A program made the position numbers and the translations under genes. A DNA stretch of 64,000 bases from an uncultured Acidobacteriota bacterium (GTDB lineage: Bacteria; Acidobacteriota; UBA6911; CAINFC01), in the NCBI GenBank assembly GCA_903847975.1, contig CAINFC010000148.1, forward strand, positions 35,293 through 99,292, read 5' to 3'. Shown here in pieces: positions 45,568 to 54,019 of this stretch; the first letter of the stretch is position 1; each line of letters opens with the position of its first letter. Under the pieces are notes generated by a model. That model searched no databases. It was not told where the DNA came from and saw only the letters and a program-made list of their open reading frames with translations.

Positions 45568-46632
45568 ATGAAAGAAACGACCTTTCGCGGCCGCAAGGCG
45601 ATTGAAATCGAAGACGAATCCGTACGCCTCACCACCGTTGTGGAGGGAGGGCATATCGCGGAATTCCTGGAAAAAAGTACCGGTATCAACCCTCTCTGGG
45701 CTCCCCCCTGGCCTACCATGGAGCCCTCCGCCTATTGCGCGGACGGGAACCCGGAATACGGGGCCGATGCGGAAAGCAAACTTTTATCGGGGATCCTGGG
45801 CCACAACCTGTGCCTGGATTATTTTGGCGGCCCATCCCCCGAGGAATTTGCGGCGGGACTGACCGTCCACGGCGAGGCCTCTGTGGTGGCCTACGACTTT
45901 TCCCCGGTCCCGGGCGGCTGGTCGGCCAGAGCGCACATGCCGATCGCCATGCTGAACCTGGAGCGGTCGGTGGAGCTGATGCCCGGCGGCGTGGTCCGCA
46001 TCCGGGAGGAGATCGAAAACCTGTCCGCCATGGACCGCCCCCTCGGGTGGACCCAGCACGTGACCCTGGGGCCTCCCTTCATCGAGCACGGCCGGACGCG
46101 CTTCCACCTGCCCGTCGGAAAATCGATGACCTATCCGGTCAAGCTGGGACCGGCGCAGACGGTGAAGGTGGCCGCCGAATTTGACTGGCCGCTGGCCCCC
46201 GCCGAGGACGGCGGAACCGAGGACTTGCGGGTGTATACCTCCGCCCCGAGCTCCGCGCTGGTCACCGGGCACCTGGTCCGCGAGGAGTACCGGCACGGAT
46301 ACTTTCTGGCCTGGCACCCGGGAAGCAAGCTGGCCGTCGGGTACCTCTGGTACCGAAAAGACTATCCGTGGATTGCCATCTGGGACGAAAATCACAGCCG
46401 CTTCAACCCGCCCTGGAACGGGAATACCCTGACTCGCGGGCTGGAGTTCGGAGTGTCCCCCTGGGCGGAGGGGCGGAGGGCCATGGTCGACCGCGGAACC
46501 CTCTTCGGGGAGCGCGTCTACCGATGGATACCGGCGCGTTCCCGCATCTCGGCCGAATACCTGGCTTTTGTTCGAGTCATGGATGCACTTCCTGCGGAAG
46601 TACCGGAAGACGTTCGACGGCTTCTGCCCTGA
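45568..46632 (+). CDS. Aldose-1-epimerase-like (mutarotase-fold) protein
   Basis: 354 residues, cytosolic, without a signal. The opening TTVVEGGHIAEFLEKSTGIN resembles the first strands of galactose-mutarotase-like beta-sandwich proteins. Later features fit that fold: GLTVHGEASVVAYD, REEIENLSAMDRPLGWTQHV (a His after conserved Asn), and WIAIWDENHSRFNPPWNGNT. The start is ATG 45568; no strong Shine-Dalgarno is seen. It stands 96 bases before an aminotransferase gene of the sugar type, which fits a sugar-handling unit. The exact substrate is unknown. Confidence 0.7.
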   Translation: MKETTFRGRKAIEIEDESVRLTTVVEGGHIAEFLEKSTGINPLWAPPWPTMEPSAYCADGNPEYGADAESKLLSGILGHNLCLDYFGGPSPEEFAAGLTVHGEASVVAYDFSPVPGGWSARAHMPIAMLNLERSVELMPGGVVRIREEIENLSAMDRPLGWTQHVTLGPPFIEHGRTRFHLPVGKSMTYPVKLGPAQTVKVAAEFDWPLAPAEDGGTEDLRVYTSAPSSALVTGHLVREEYRHGYFLAWHPGSKLAVGYLWYRKDYPWIAIWDENHSRFNPPWNGNTLTRGLEFGVSPWAEGRRAMVDRGTLFGERVYRWIPARSRISAEYLAFVRVMDALPAEVPEDVRRLLP

Positions 46633-46728
46633 ACGGATCCAATCAGAAAAAGCAACCCTGGCGGGGAAAGCCGCGCTCCCGAAGGAGGCGGCCTACCTGC
46701 TTTTCATGAGCTCCGAGGAGAGATTTAT

Positions 46729-48048
46729 ATGTCTGATTTAGCAATTTTTGGCGGAACCCCCATACGGCAGAGAGGCTTCAGCCCCTGGCCCCAGTATCGT
46801 CAGGCCGACGTCGACCGGATCGTCGAAGTGGTACACAGCCGCCGCTGGGGCGGATTTCCGGTCCCCAGCCGGCTGGCCGGCGAATTCGGGCGCCGCTTCG
46901 CCGAACTGCATAACGCCAACTATTCCCTGTGCCTGACCAACGGGACGATTGCCATCGTTGCCGCGCTCCAGGCGGCCGGCCTGCAGTTCGGAGACGAGGT
47001 GATTGTTCCCGCCTACACCTGGGACGGGACCGCCACAGCCGTCCTTTTTGCCGGAGGGATTCCGGTGTTCGCCGACATTGACCCGGATACCTACTGCCTG
47101 GATGTAAAATCGGTGCAGGCCGCCATCACCCCCCGGACCCGGGCGATTATCCCCGTCCACCTGGCCATGCGCTTTGCCGACATGGAAGGACTCTGCCGGC
47201 TGGCCCGGGAGCACCGCCTGCTCCTGATCGAGGATTGCGCCCATGCGCACGGAGGAAAGTACCGCGGGATCGGGGCCGGATCGATGGGAGACATCGGATG
47301 CTTCAGCTTTCAGGAAAGCAAGCTGATGACCGGGGGCGAAGGCGGAATCGTGATCACCTCTTCGCTGGAGTATTATGAGGCCCTGCAAACCCTGGTCAAC
47401 TGCGGGCGCGCCAGTCTGACCGACGTATTCGGCCGGAAGCTCCTCGGCTCCAACTACCGGATGACCGAGCTGCAGGCCGCCCTGCTGATCGGTCAGCTGG
47501 ACATGTGGCCCGAGATGGTGGAAAAACGCACCCGCAACGCTGCCCTGCTGACCCAGAAACTTGCCGCCATACCCGGCATCCGCACCCTGCCGCCGCAGCC
47601 CGACATTAGCCGCGAAACCCTTTACTGTTATGTGTTCCAGTACCGGCCCGGCGCGGAAGAGCCGGCTCCGGCGCGGGACCTTTTTGTGGCCGCCCTGGAA
47701 AAAGAGGGCATCCCCTGCGACGGACGATTCTACGAGCCGGTTTACCGCAGCGACCTGTTCTACGCCAACCCGCAGAACTGTCCGCAGCTGGCCTGGCAGC
47801 GGGAAATACCGGTCGACTACTCGTCCTGCCAATGCCCGGTCTCCGAGCGGGCCGCGTACCAGGAGGCCGTCTGGCTTCCCCAGTTCCTGCTGATCGGCGA
47901 CGAGCAGGATGTGGAGGATGTCGCCCATGCAGTAGCCAAGGTGATGGAAAACCGGCAGGCCCTGGCCTCGGCCGATCCCGGCCTGGCCGGCCTCAAAGCC
48001 CTGGGCCGTGCCCAGCGGGCCCGTCGGGAGCGACAAAAAAACTATTAA
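46729..48048 (+). CDS. DegT/DnrJ/EryC1-family PLP-dependent sugar aminotransferase
   Basis: 439 residues. The fold-type I hallmarks are [52 protein letters not shown] and the PLP lysine Lys198 in [14 protein letters not shown], followed by [16 protein letters not shown]. These enzymes aminate keto-sugars or, in some branches, act as dehydratases or on aminocyclitols. The start is well supported by GAGGAGAGA before ATG 46729. It is followed after 16 bases by the permease gene. Confidence 0.9.
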   Translation: MSDLAIFGGTPIRQRGFSPWPQYRQADVDRIVEVVHSRRWGGFPVPSRLAGEFGRRFAELHNANYSLCLTNGTIAIVAALQAAGLQFGDEVIVPAYTWDGTATAVLFAGGIPVFADIDPDTYCLDVKSVQAAITPRTRAIIPVHLAMRFADMEGLCRLAREHRLLLIEDCAHAHGGKYRGIGAGSMGDIGCFSFQESKLMTGGEGGIVITSSLEYYEALQTLVNCGRASLTDVFGRKLLGSNYRMTELQAALLIGQLDMWPEMVEKRTRNAALLTQKLAAIPGIRTLPPQPDISRETLYCYVFQYRPGAEEPAPARDLFVAALEKEGIPCDGRFYEPVYRSDLFYANPQNCPQLAWQREIPVDYSSCQCPVSERAAYQEAVWLPQFLLIGDEQDVEDVAHAVAKVMENRQALASADPGLAGLKALGRAQRARRERQKNY

Positions 48049-48064
48049 CCGGAACGGTGCGAAG

Positions 48065-49720
48065 ATGATGGCATCCTGGATTCAAGACTACACGCCCCTT
48101 GGAAGCCTATGGGCCTCGGCACTGGCGGCGGCCCTGCCGATCGTATTTCTCTTTTTCGCCCTGGCGGTCTGGCGCCTGCGCAGCTACTGGGCCGCCGCCG
48201 GAACGGTAGGCCTGACATTGCTCCTGGCGGTGTTCGTCTACCGGATGCCCGCCGGCCCGGCAATCCTTTCGGTCATTTATGGATTTGCCTACGGCCTGTG
48301 GCCCATTTCCTGGATCATCATCCCGGCCGTACTGCTTTACAAAATGACGGTGCATACCGGGCAGTTCGAAATCATTCGCGCCTCGGTGGTTTCGGTGACC
48401 GCAGACCAGCGGCTGCAGGCCGTTCTGGTGGCTTTCTCCTTTGGGGCCTTTCTCGAGGGGGCCGCCGGATTCGGTGCGCCGGTGGCCATCTCCTCGGCCC
48501 TGCTGGTCGGCCTGGGATTCGAGCCGCTTTACGCCGCCGGGCTCTGCCTGATCGCCAACACCGCGCCGGTGGCTTTTGGCTCCATGGGGATCCCGATGAT
48601 TGTCGGCGCCAAGGTGACCGGCCTTCCGGTGCTCTCCCTGGCGGCCATGGCCGGCCGGCAGCTGCCGCTGCTCTCCCTGCTGGTGCCGTTCTGGCTGGTG
48701 GCCATCATGGACGGCTGGCGGGGCATACGGGAGACCTGGCCCGCCCTGGCCATCGGGGGAATTTCCTTCGGCGTCACCCAGTTCTTCTCCTCCAACTACC
48801 TGGGCCCGGAGCTCCCCGACATGACTTCCGCCCTGGCCAGCCTGCTGGCGCTTACGCTGTTCCTGAAAGTCTGGCATCCCAGGCACATTTTCCGCTTCGA
48901 CGGGCAGGGCCTGGAGCATGCCCCGGAAGGGCGGGAGCCGCTCCGCGCCGGAAAGGTGCTGAAGGCCTGGTCCCCGTTCATGCTGCTCACCGGGACCGTC
49001 ACTTTGTGGAGCCAGACCTGGTTCAAGAATCTTTTCCTGCCCGGAGGCCGGCTCTCCTGGCTTACCCTTTCTTTTCCGGTTCCCGGCCTGGACGGCGTGA
49101 TTCAGAAAGGGGCCCCGATCGTTTCCGAGCCCACGCCCTACGAGGCGGTTTTCAAGCTGGATCTCCTTTCGGCGGTGGGAACCGCGGTCCTGCTGACCTC
49201 CATGGTCGCCGCGCTGCTGCTGCGCCTGAACGCCAGGACCTACCTGCGGCTGTTCGGCGAAACCCTCAAGGAGCTCGGCAAGCCGGTGGCTACCATCGGG
49301 CTGGTGCTGGCCTTCGCCTTTGCGGCCAACTACTCCGCGCTTTCCTATACCTTGGGCCTGGGGCTGGCGGCCACCGGCGTCCTCTTCCCCTTCTTTTCCC
49401 CTATTCTCGGATGGCTGGGAGTTTTTCTGACCGGGTCGGATACTTCCAGCAACGCCCTTTTCGCCAACCTGCAGGCCGTCACCGGCAAGCAGATCGGCGT
49501 CGATCCGCTTCTGCTGGTCGCCGCCAATTCCACCGGGGGAGTGACCGGCAAAATGATCTCGCCGCAGTCCATTGCCGTGGCCTGCGCTGCCACCGGGCTG
49601 GTCGGCAGAGAATCCGACCTGTTCCGCTTTACTCTCAAGCACAGCATCCTTTTCGCACTGATCATGGGGGTGCTGAACTGCCTGCAGGCTTATGTTTTTT
49701 CCTGGATGATCCCGCGGTAG
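48065..49720 (+). CDS. L-lactate permease family (LctP) transporter
   Basis: 551 residues with about 13 hydrophobic helices. Family marks are [52 protein letters not shown] and [18 protein letters not shown], the last two being the best-known LctP signatures. It would import lactate or a related 2-hydroxy acid with protons. The start is ATG 48065 or the adjacent 48068. It lies in a unit with an aminotransferase and a D-aminopeptidase-like gene; no lactate dehydrogenase is nearby, so the substrate may differ. Confidence 0.9.
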   Translation: MMASWIQDYTPLGSLWASALAAALPIVFLFFALAVWRLRSYWAAAGTVGLTLLLAVFVYRMPAGPAILSVIYGFAYGLWPISWIIIPAVLLYKMTVHTGQFEIIRASVVSVTADQRLQAVLVAFSFGAFLEGAAGFGAPVAISSALLVGLGFEPLYAAGLCLIANTAPVAFGSMGIPMIVGAKVTGLPVLSLAAMAGRQLPLLSLLVPFWLVAIMDGWRGIRETWPALAIGGISFGVTQFFSSNYLGPELPDMTSALASLLALTLFLKVWHPRHIFRFDGQGLEHAPEGREPLRAGKVLKAWSPFMLLTGTVTLWSQTWFKNLFLPGGRLSWLTLSFPVPGLDGVIQKGAPIVSEPTPYEAVFKLDLLSAVGTAVLLTSMVAALLLRLNARTYLRLFGETLKELGKPVATIGLVLAFAFAANYSALSYTLGLGLAATGVLFPFFSPILGWLGVFLTGSDTSSNALFANLQAVTGKQIGVDPLLLVAANSTGGVTGKMISPQSIAVACAATGLVGRESDLFRFTLKHSILFALIMGVLNCLQAYVFSWMIPR

Positions 49721-49844
49721 GGGTTGCCTTTTGCCACCCGGCTGACCCGGGAGCGGCAGCAGTCAGCGGTGCCGGTCCTCCTGAGCCCGGTCCAGTCGGC
49801 CACGGGCAAGGCGGACCTTGAATTTTTTACAAGGAGAAAATGCG

Positions 49845-50825
49845 ATGTTGACGAGCAGGCAAATCCTGGCGATTTCCCGTCTGGCCCTGGCCGCCGCTTT
49901 TTTTCTGACGGTTTCCATTCGCTCCACCCCCTCGGAATTTCCGTGGGAGACAACCGCCGCGGCACCTGCCGGGAGTGCGCCGCAGAAGCCCATCCGGAGA
50001 ATCTACATCATGACCGACCTCGAGGGAGTCGCCGGGGTGCGGGACTCCGAGGAGTGGTGCGGCCCCGATGGTCGGTACTACGACCTGGGCCGGAAATTCC
50101 TGACTCTCGAGGTCAACGCGGCCATCGAGGGCTTCTGGGCCGAGGGCGCCCGGGAATTCGTGGTGGCCGACGGGCACGGCCGGGGAGCGGTGGATATTGA
50201 AATTCTCGACCGTCGTGCGCAGCTGGAGCGCGGCTGGCCTGCGGGCTGGCCTGGCCCGTCCCTTACGGAGGCCGGCATCGACGCCATCGCCTGGGTCGGG
50301 CAGCATGCCAAGGCGGGTACCGAGTTCGCCCACCTGGCGCACACCCAGGGGTGGAACTACGTCGATCTGTCGATCAACGGAGTGTCGATCGGCGAGTTTG
50401 GACAGCTGGCCCTGTGCGCCTCCGAACGGGGCATTCGCGCCATTTTCGCCAGCGGCGATGAAGCGTTCGGCAAAGAGGCCCGGGGGCTGGTGCCCGGCAT
50501 CGAAACCGTGTGGGTCAAGCGCGGCACGACCCCCGGCCGAGGCGATGACCTGCCGGCCGAGGCCTACGGGCGGCGCAACACCGCCGCCATTCACCAGCAG
50601 CCCCAGACGGCCCGGGCTCTCATCGCCGAGGGGGCCGCCAAGGCCATGCGCCGCGCCAGAATCGAGCCGTTCGGGCTTCTCCCGCTCAAGGCGCCCTTCG
50701 AGCGAGTGGCCCGGTTTCGCCCGGCCAAGGCCGGCGAACCGTTTCTGCTCTCCAGGGAGACACACCCTTCGAGTGTCATTCAGCTCATGAACATGCCGTT
50801 CCGCTCTTCGCCGGAAAGGCCTTGA
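49845..50825 (+). CDS. M55 family metallopeptidase (DppA/D-aminopeptidase-like)
   Basis: 326 residues. A hydrophobic leader (LALAAAFFLTVSIR) suggests export, unlike classical cytosolic DppA. The zinc-site motifs are kept: IMTDLEGVAGV (Asp, Glu), VVADGHGRG (His), VGQHAKAG (His) and SIGEFGQLAL (Glu). AAGGAG lies 8 bases before ATG 49845. D-amino-acid peptides, for example from peptidoglycan, are the likely substrates. The preceding permease and following sulfatase fusion are in the same run. Confidence 0.87.
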   Translation: MLTSRQILAISRLALAAAFFLTVSIRSTPSEFPWETTAAAPAGSAPQKPIRRIYIMTDLEGVAGVRDSEEWCGPDGRYYDLGRKFLTLEVNAAIEGFWAEGAREFVVADGHGRGAVDIEILDRRAQLERGWPAGWPGPSLTEAGIDAIAWVGQHAKAGTEFAHLAHTQGWNYVDLSINGVSIGEFGQLALCASERGIRAIFASGDEAFGKEARGLVPGIETVWVKRGTTPGRGDDLPAEAYGRRNTAAIHQQPQTARALIAEGAAKAMRRARIEPFGLLPLKAPFERVARFRPAKAGEPFLLSRETHPSSVIQLMNMPFRSSPERP

Positions 50826-50876
50826 CCGCCGGAAGCTTATCCCCTCTTTTTCCCTTTTCCCGACAAGGAGTTCATC

Positions 50877-53114
50877 ATGACCACCGTTAACAGGCGCACC
50901 TTTCTGGAAAGCCTGGCCGCCGGAAGCGTTGCGGCCGGCGCCGACGCCCGCGAGGCTTCCGCGGCACCCGACGTGCAGCGCCCCAATATCGTGTTTATCT
51001 TTTCGGACGATCACGCCCAGGCGGCGATTTCCGCTTACGGCAGCCGCCTGAAGGACACCGCGCCGACGCCGAATATCGATCGGATTGCCCGGGAGGGAGC
51101 AATTTACGAACGCTCCTATTGTGCCAACTCCATCTGCGGACCGTCCCGCGCCTGCATCCTGACCGGAAAGCACTCCCACAAGAACGGTTTCACCGACAAC
51201 GAAGCCTGTGTCTTCGACGGGGACCAGGTCACCTTTCCCAAGCTTTTACAGAAAGCCGGTTACCAGACCGCGCTCGTCGGCAAATGGCATCTGGTCAGTC
51301 AGCCCCGGGGATTCGATTACTGGGAAATCCTGCCCGGGCAGGGCAACTATATCCATCCCGAATTTATCCAGATGGACGGCTCCACCCGACGGGTTGAAGG
51401 CTACTGCACCGACCTGGTAACGGACAAGTCGCTGGCCTGGCTAAAAGGCTCCCGCGACCGAAACCGTCCTTTTCTGCTTCTTTGCCAGCACAAGGCGCCC
51501 CACAGAAACTGGATCCCCGCCGAAAGGCACTATGATCTTTTCAAAGATGTGGCCATCCCCGAACCGGAGACGCTGTTCGACACCTATGAAGGACGGAGCT
51601 CCGCCGTGGCCCGTCAGAAGATGTCCATCGCCAGGGATTTCAACTGGGGACACGACATGCTCCTCCATGGCAAGCCGGCCGATCCGCGCTTTTCGGGCAG
51701 CATGGACAACCGTGAGTACCAGCGGATGACCCCGGAACAGAAAGCCGCTTTCGACAAGGCCTACGGACCGGAAAACGAGAAGCTCCTTGCCGATCTGGCT
51801 TCCGGCAGGATGAGCGACGACGACGTAACCCGATGGAAGTACCAGCGCTATATGAAAAACTACCTGCGCTGCGTCAAAGCCGTCGATGAGAATGTGGGCC
51901 GGCTTCTGGATTACCTGGATGAGTCGGGACTGGCGGACAATACGGTGGTGATCTATTCGGCCGATCAGGGGTTTTACCTCGGGGAGCACGGCTGGTTCGA
52001 TAAGCGCTGGATCTTTGAGGAGTCGCTTTCCATGCCCTTCCTGATCCGCTGGCCCGGAGTGATCCCCAAGGGAGTTCGATCCAGGGCCCTGATCCAGAAC
52101 ATCGATTACGCCCCCACCTTTCTGCAGATGGCCGGAGCGGCGGTTCCGGAAGACATGCAGGGGCACAGCCTGCTGCCGGTTCTTAAAAATCGGGGCCGGG
52201 CGCCGGCCGGCTGGCGCACTGGAATTTACTATGCCTATTACGGGGAAAACACCCACGCCGTGCCGATGCACGACGGCGTGCGAACCGATCGCTACAAGAT
52301 CTTTTTCCTGCCGAATAGCAACGAGTGGCAGCTCTTCGATATGGAAAAAGATCCGAAAGAACAGAAAAGCGTTCATGCCGATCCCGCATACGCCGCAATC
52401 CTGGCCGATATGAAACAACGCTATCACGCCCTGCGCCGACAGTATGATGTCAACAATTCCGTCATTCCCACCCAGCGGATGGTCGAGGAATGGTGGCGAG
52501 CGCGGTGGCAGCAGAAGCTGAAAGAGACCCGGGCAGGCAGGGACTGCCCGCTTATCTTTCTGGGGGATTCCATCACCCAGGGGTGGGAGGAGAACGGCAA
52601 GGCCGTATGGGAGAAGCATTTTGCCCCGGTGCAGGCCCTGAATCTGGGCTTTTCCGGGGATCGCACCGAGCACCTTCTGTGGCGCATCAAGTATGGCGGG
52701 CTGGACGCACTCCATCCCCGGGCGGCGATTATGCTCATCGGCACCAACAACACCGGTCATTTACAGCGGCCGGCGGAGGAAACCGCAGCCGGAATCCGGG
52801 CGGTGATCGGTGAATTTCAGAAGCAGCTGCCCCGCACACCGCTGGTTTTGCTGGCGATTTTCCCGCGCGGGGAGCACCCGGATGATCCCCTGCGGCGGCG
52901 GAACGACGAGATCAACGACCGGATCCGCCTTCTGGCAGACGGTGCCCGGGTAATCTGGATGGATCTCTGTGAGGGGTTTCTCCGTCCGGACAAAACCCTG
53001 TCCCGGGAAATCATGCCTGATTATCTGCACCTTTCCCCTGCCGGTTATGAGCTATGGAGCCGAGGACTGGAGCCGCTGTGGAAACGTCTCGGCCTGGATG
53101 TGGCGACACGGTAA
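50877..53114 (+). CDS. Tat-exported sulfatase fused to an SGNH/GDSL esterase
   Basis: 745 residues in one intact frame. The Tat signal is NRRTFLESLAAGS. The sulfatase domain (about 35-520) has IVFIFSDDHAQ, signature SICGPSRACILTGKH with Cys87 for formylglycine, ALVGKWHL and YSADQGFYLGEHG. After a short linker (about 520-555) comes an SGNH hydrolase: nucleophile Ser565 in FLGDSITQGW, GTNN, and Asp715/His718 in DYLHLSPAGY. Desulfation plus deacylation of the same sulfated, acetylated polysaccharide is the simplest idea. AAGGAG precedes the ATG. The fusion end is convergent with the response-regulator gene. Confidence 0.93.
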   Translation: MTTVNRRTFLESLAAGSVAAGADAREASAAPDVQRPNIVFIFSDDHAQAAISAYGSRLKDTAPTPNIDRIAREGAIYERSYCANSICGPSRACILTGKHSHKNGFTDNEACVFDGDQVTFPKLLQKAGYQTALVGKWHLVSQPRGFDYWEILPGQGNYIHPEFIQMDGSTRRVEGYCTDLVTDKSLAWLKGSRDRNRPFLLLCQHKAPHRNWIPAERHYDLFKDVAIPEPETLFDTYEGRSSAVARQKMSIARDFNWGHDMLLHGKPADPRFSGSMDNREYQRMTPEQKAAFDKAYGPENEKLLADLASGRMSDDDVTRWKYQRYMKNYLRCVKAVDENVGRLLDYLDESGLADNTVVIYSADQGFYLGEHGWFDKRWIFEESLSMPFLIRWPGVIPKGVRSRALIQNIDYAPTFLQMAGAAVPEDMQGHSLLPVLKNRGRAPAGWRTGIYYAYYGENTHAVPMHDGVRTDRYKIFFLPNSNEWQLFDMEKDPKEQKSVHADPAYAAILADMKQRYHALRRQYDVNNSVIPTQRMVEEWWRARWQQKLKETRAGRDCPLIFLGDSITQGWEENGKAVWEKHFAPVQALNLGFSGDRTEHLLWRIKYGGLDALHPRAAIMLIGTNNTGHLQRPAEETAAGIRAVIGEFQKQLPRTPLVLLAIFPRGEHPDDPLRRRNDEINDRIRLLADGARVIWMDLCEGFLRPDKTLSREIMPDYLHLSPAGYELWSRGLEPLWKRLGLDVATR

Positions 53115-53165
53115 ATTAGGATTGGGGCTCCTCCGACCCGAACGACAGGAATATCCAGACTGCCT

Positions 53166-53290
53166 CCTTATTCCTTCCTGACCTTCCCGTCTTCCTGTGA
53201 TAAAGACAGGGTCACAGGAAGAGAAGGAAGATCGGGAAGAAAAGCCAAAGGGCCTGTCGCCGGGAGAGGGGGAACTTTTTTCGACGGCGT
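53166..53290. repeat. Family A repeat, inverted copy
   Basis: Left arm CCTTCCTGACCTTCCCGTCT then TCCTGTG; right arm CACAGGAAGAGAAGGAAGA then TCGGGAAGAA. The flank AAAGCCAAAGGGCCTGTCGC and a GGGGGAACTTTTTTCG word match the reverse complement of the left flank of the copy at 63747. It lies between two convergent genes, so it may act as a terminator; the 275-base gap holds no gene. Confidence 0.8.
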
Positions 53291-53389
53291 CACGAAGGCA
53301 GGCTCCAGACACGGGGCAGGTCCCATCGGAACGGCAGAGCCGGACGATCAAACGATTTTTTGCGAAGCCATCTGAATCTGTTTTCCGGA

Positions 53390-54016
53390 TTACAGGTGGA
53401 TGATGCCGCGTTTGAGGGCCACGGTGACGGCCTCGGTCCGGTCGTGCACTCCCAGCTTGCCGAGAATGTTGATGACGTAGGATTTGACGGTGCCTTCCGT
53501 CGTGCCGATCCTGCCGGCGATTTCCTTATTGCTTGCGCCGGAAGCCAGAAGCTTCAGCACTTCCAGCTCGCGCCGGGTCAGATCCGGCCGGTTCCAGCTG
53601 TCCAGCGACCGGGCCACCTCCGGGGGAATATACCGCCTTCCGGCATGTACGGCCCGGATGGCGTCGAAAAGCTCGCTGCTCTTCATCCCCTTGAGCAGAT
53701 AGGCCTGGGCTCCGGCTTCCAGGGCACGGAAGATGTCTTCATCGCCGTCATAGGTGGTCAGCACGATGAACCGGCTCCCTGGAAATTCCCTGCGGATGCT
53801 TTTAATGGACTCCACACCGTCCATCCGGGGCATGCGCAGGTCCATAAGCGTAATATGGGGGAGAAACCGGCGGAACAGCTCCAGGGCCTCCCAACCGTCG
53901 CCGGCTTCGGCAACGACGGCCATGCCCGGCTCCCGGTCGATCATCGATATCAGACCGGAACGCATGATGGCATGGTCATCCACAACCATAACCCGGATAG
54001 AATCCGCCAATCCCAT
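53390..54016 (-). CDS. NarL/LuxR-type response regulator
   Basis: 208 residues. The receiver domain has VVDDHAIMRSG, phospho-acceptor Asp59 in LMDLRMPRMDG and the Lys of LLKGMKSSEL. The LuxR-type helix-turn-helix (about 145-200) reads LTRRELEVLKLLASGASNKEIAGRIGTTEGTVKSYV. It starts 3 bases after the sensor-kinase stop, so the two form one unit. It probably controls the TonB receptor and beta-helix genes, inferred from the operon. Confidence 0.95.
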   Translation of the reverse strand: MGLADSIRVMVVDDHAIMRSGLISMIDREPGMAVVAEAGDGWEALELFRRFLPHITLMDLRMPRMDGVESIKSIRREFPGSRFIVLTTYDGDEDIFRALEAGAQAYLLKGMKSSELFDAIRAVHAGRRYIPPEVARSLDSWNRPDLTRRELEVLKLLASGASNKEIAGRIGTTEGTVKSYVINILGKLGVHDRTEAVTVALKRGIIHL

Positions 54017-54019
54017 CGT

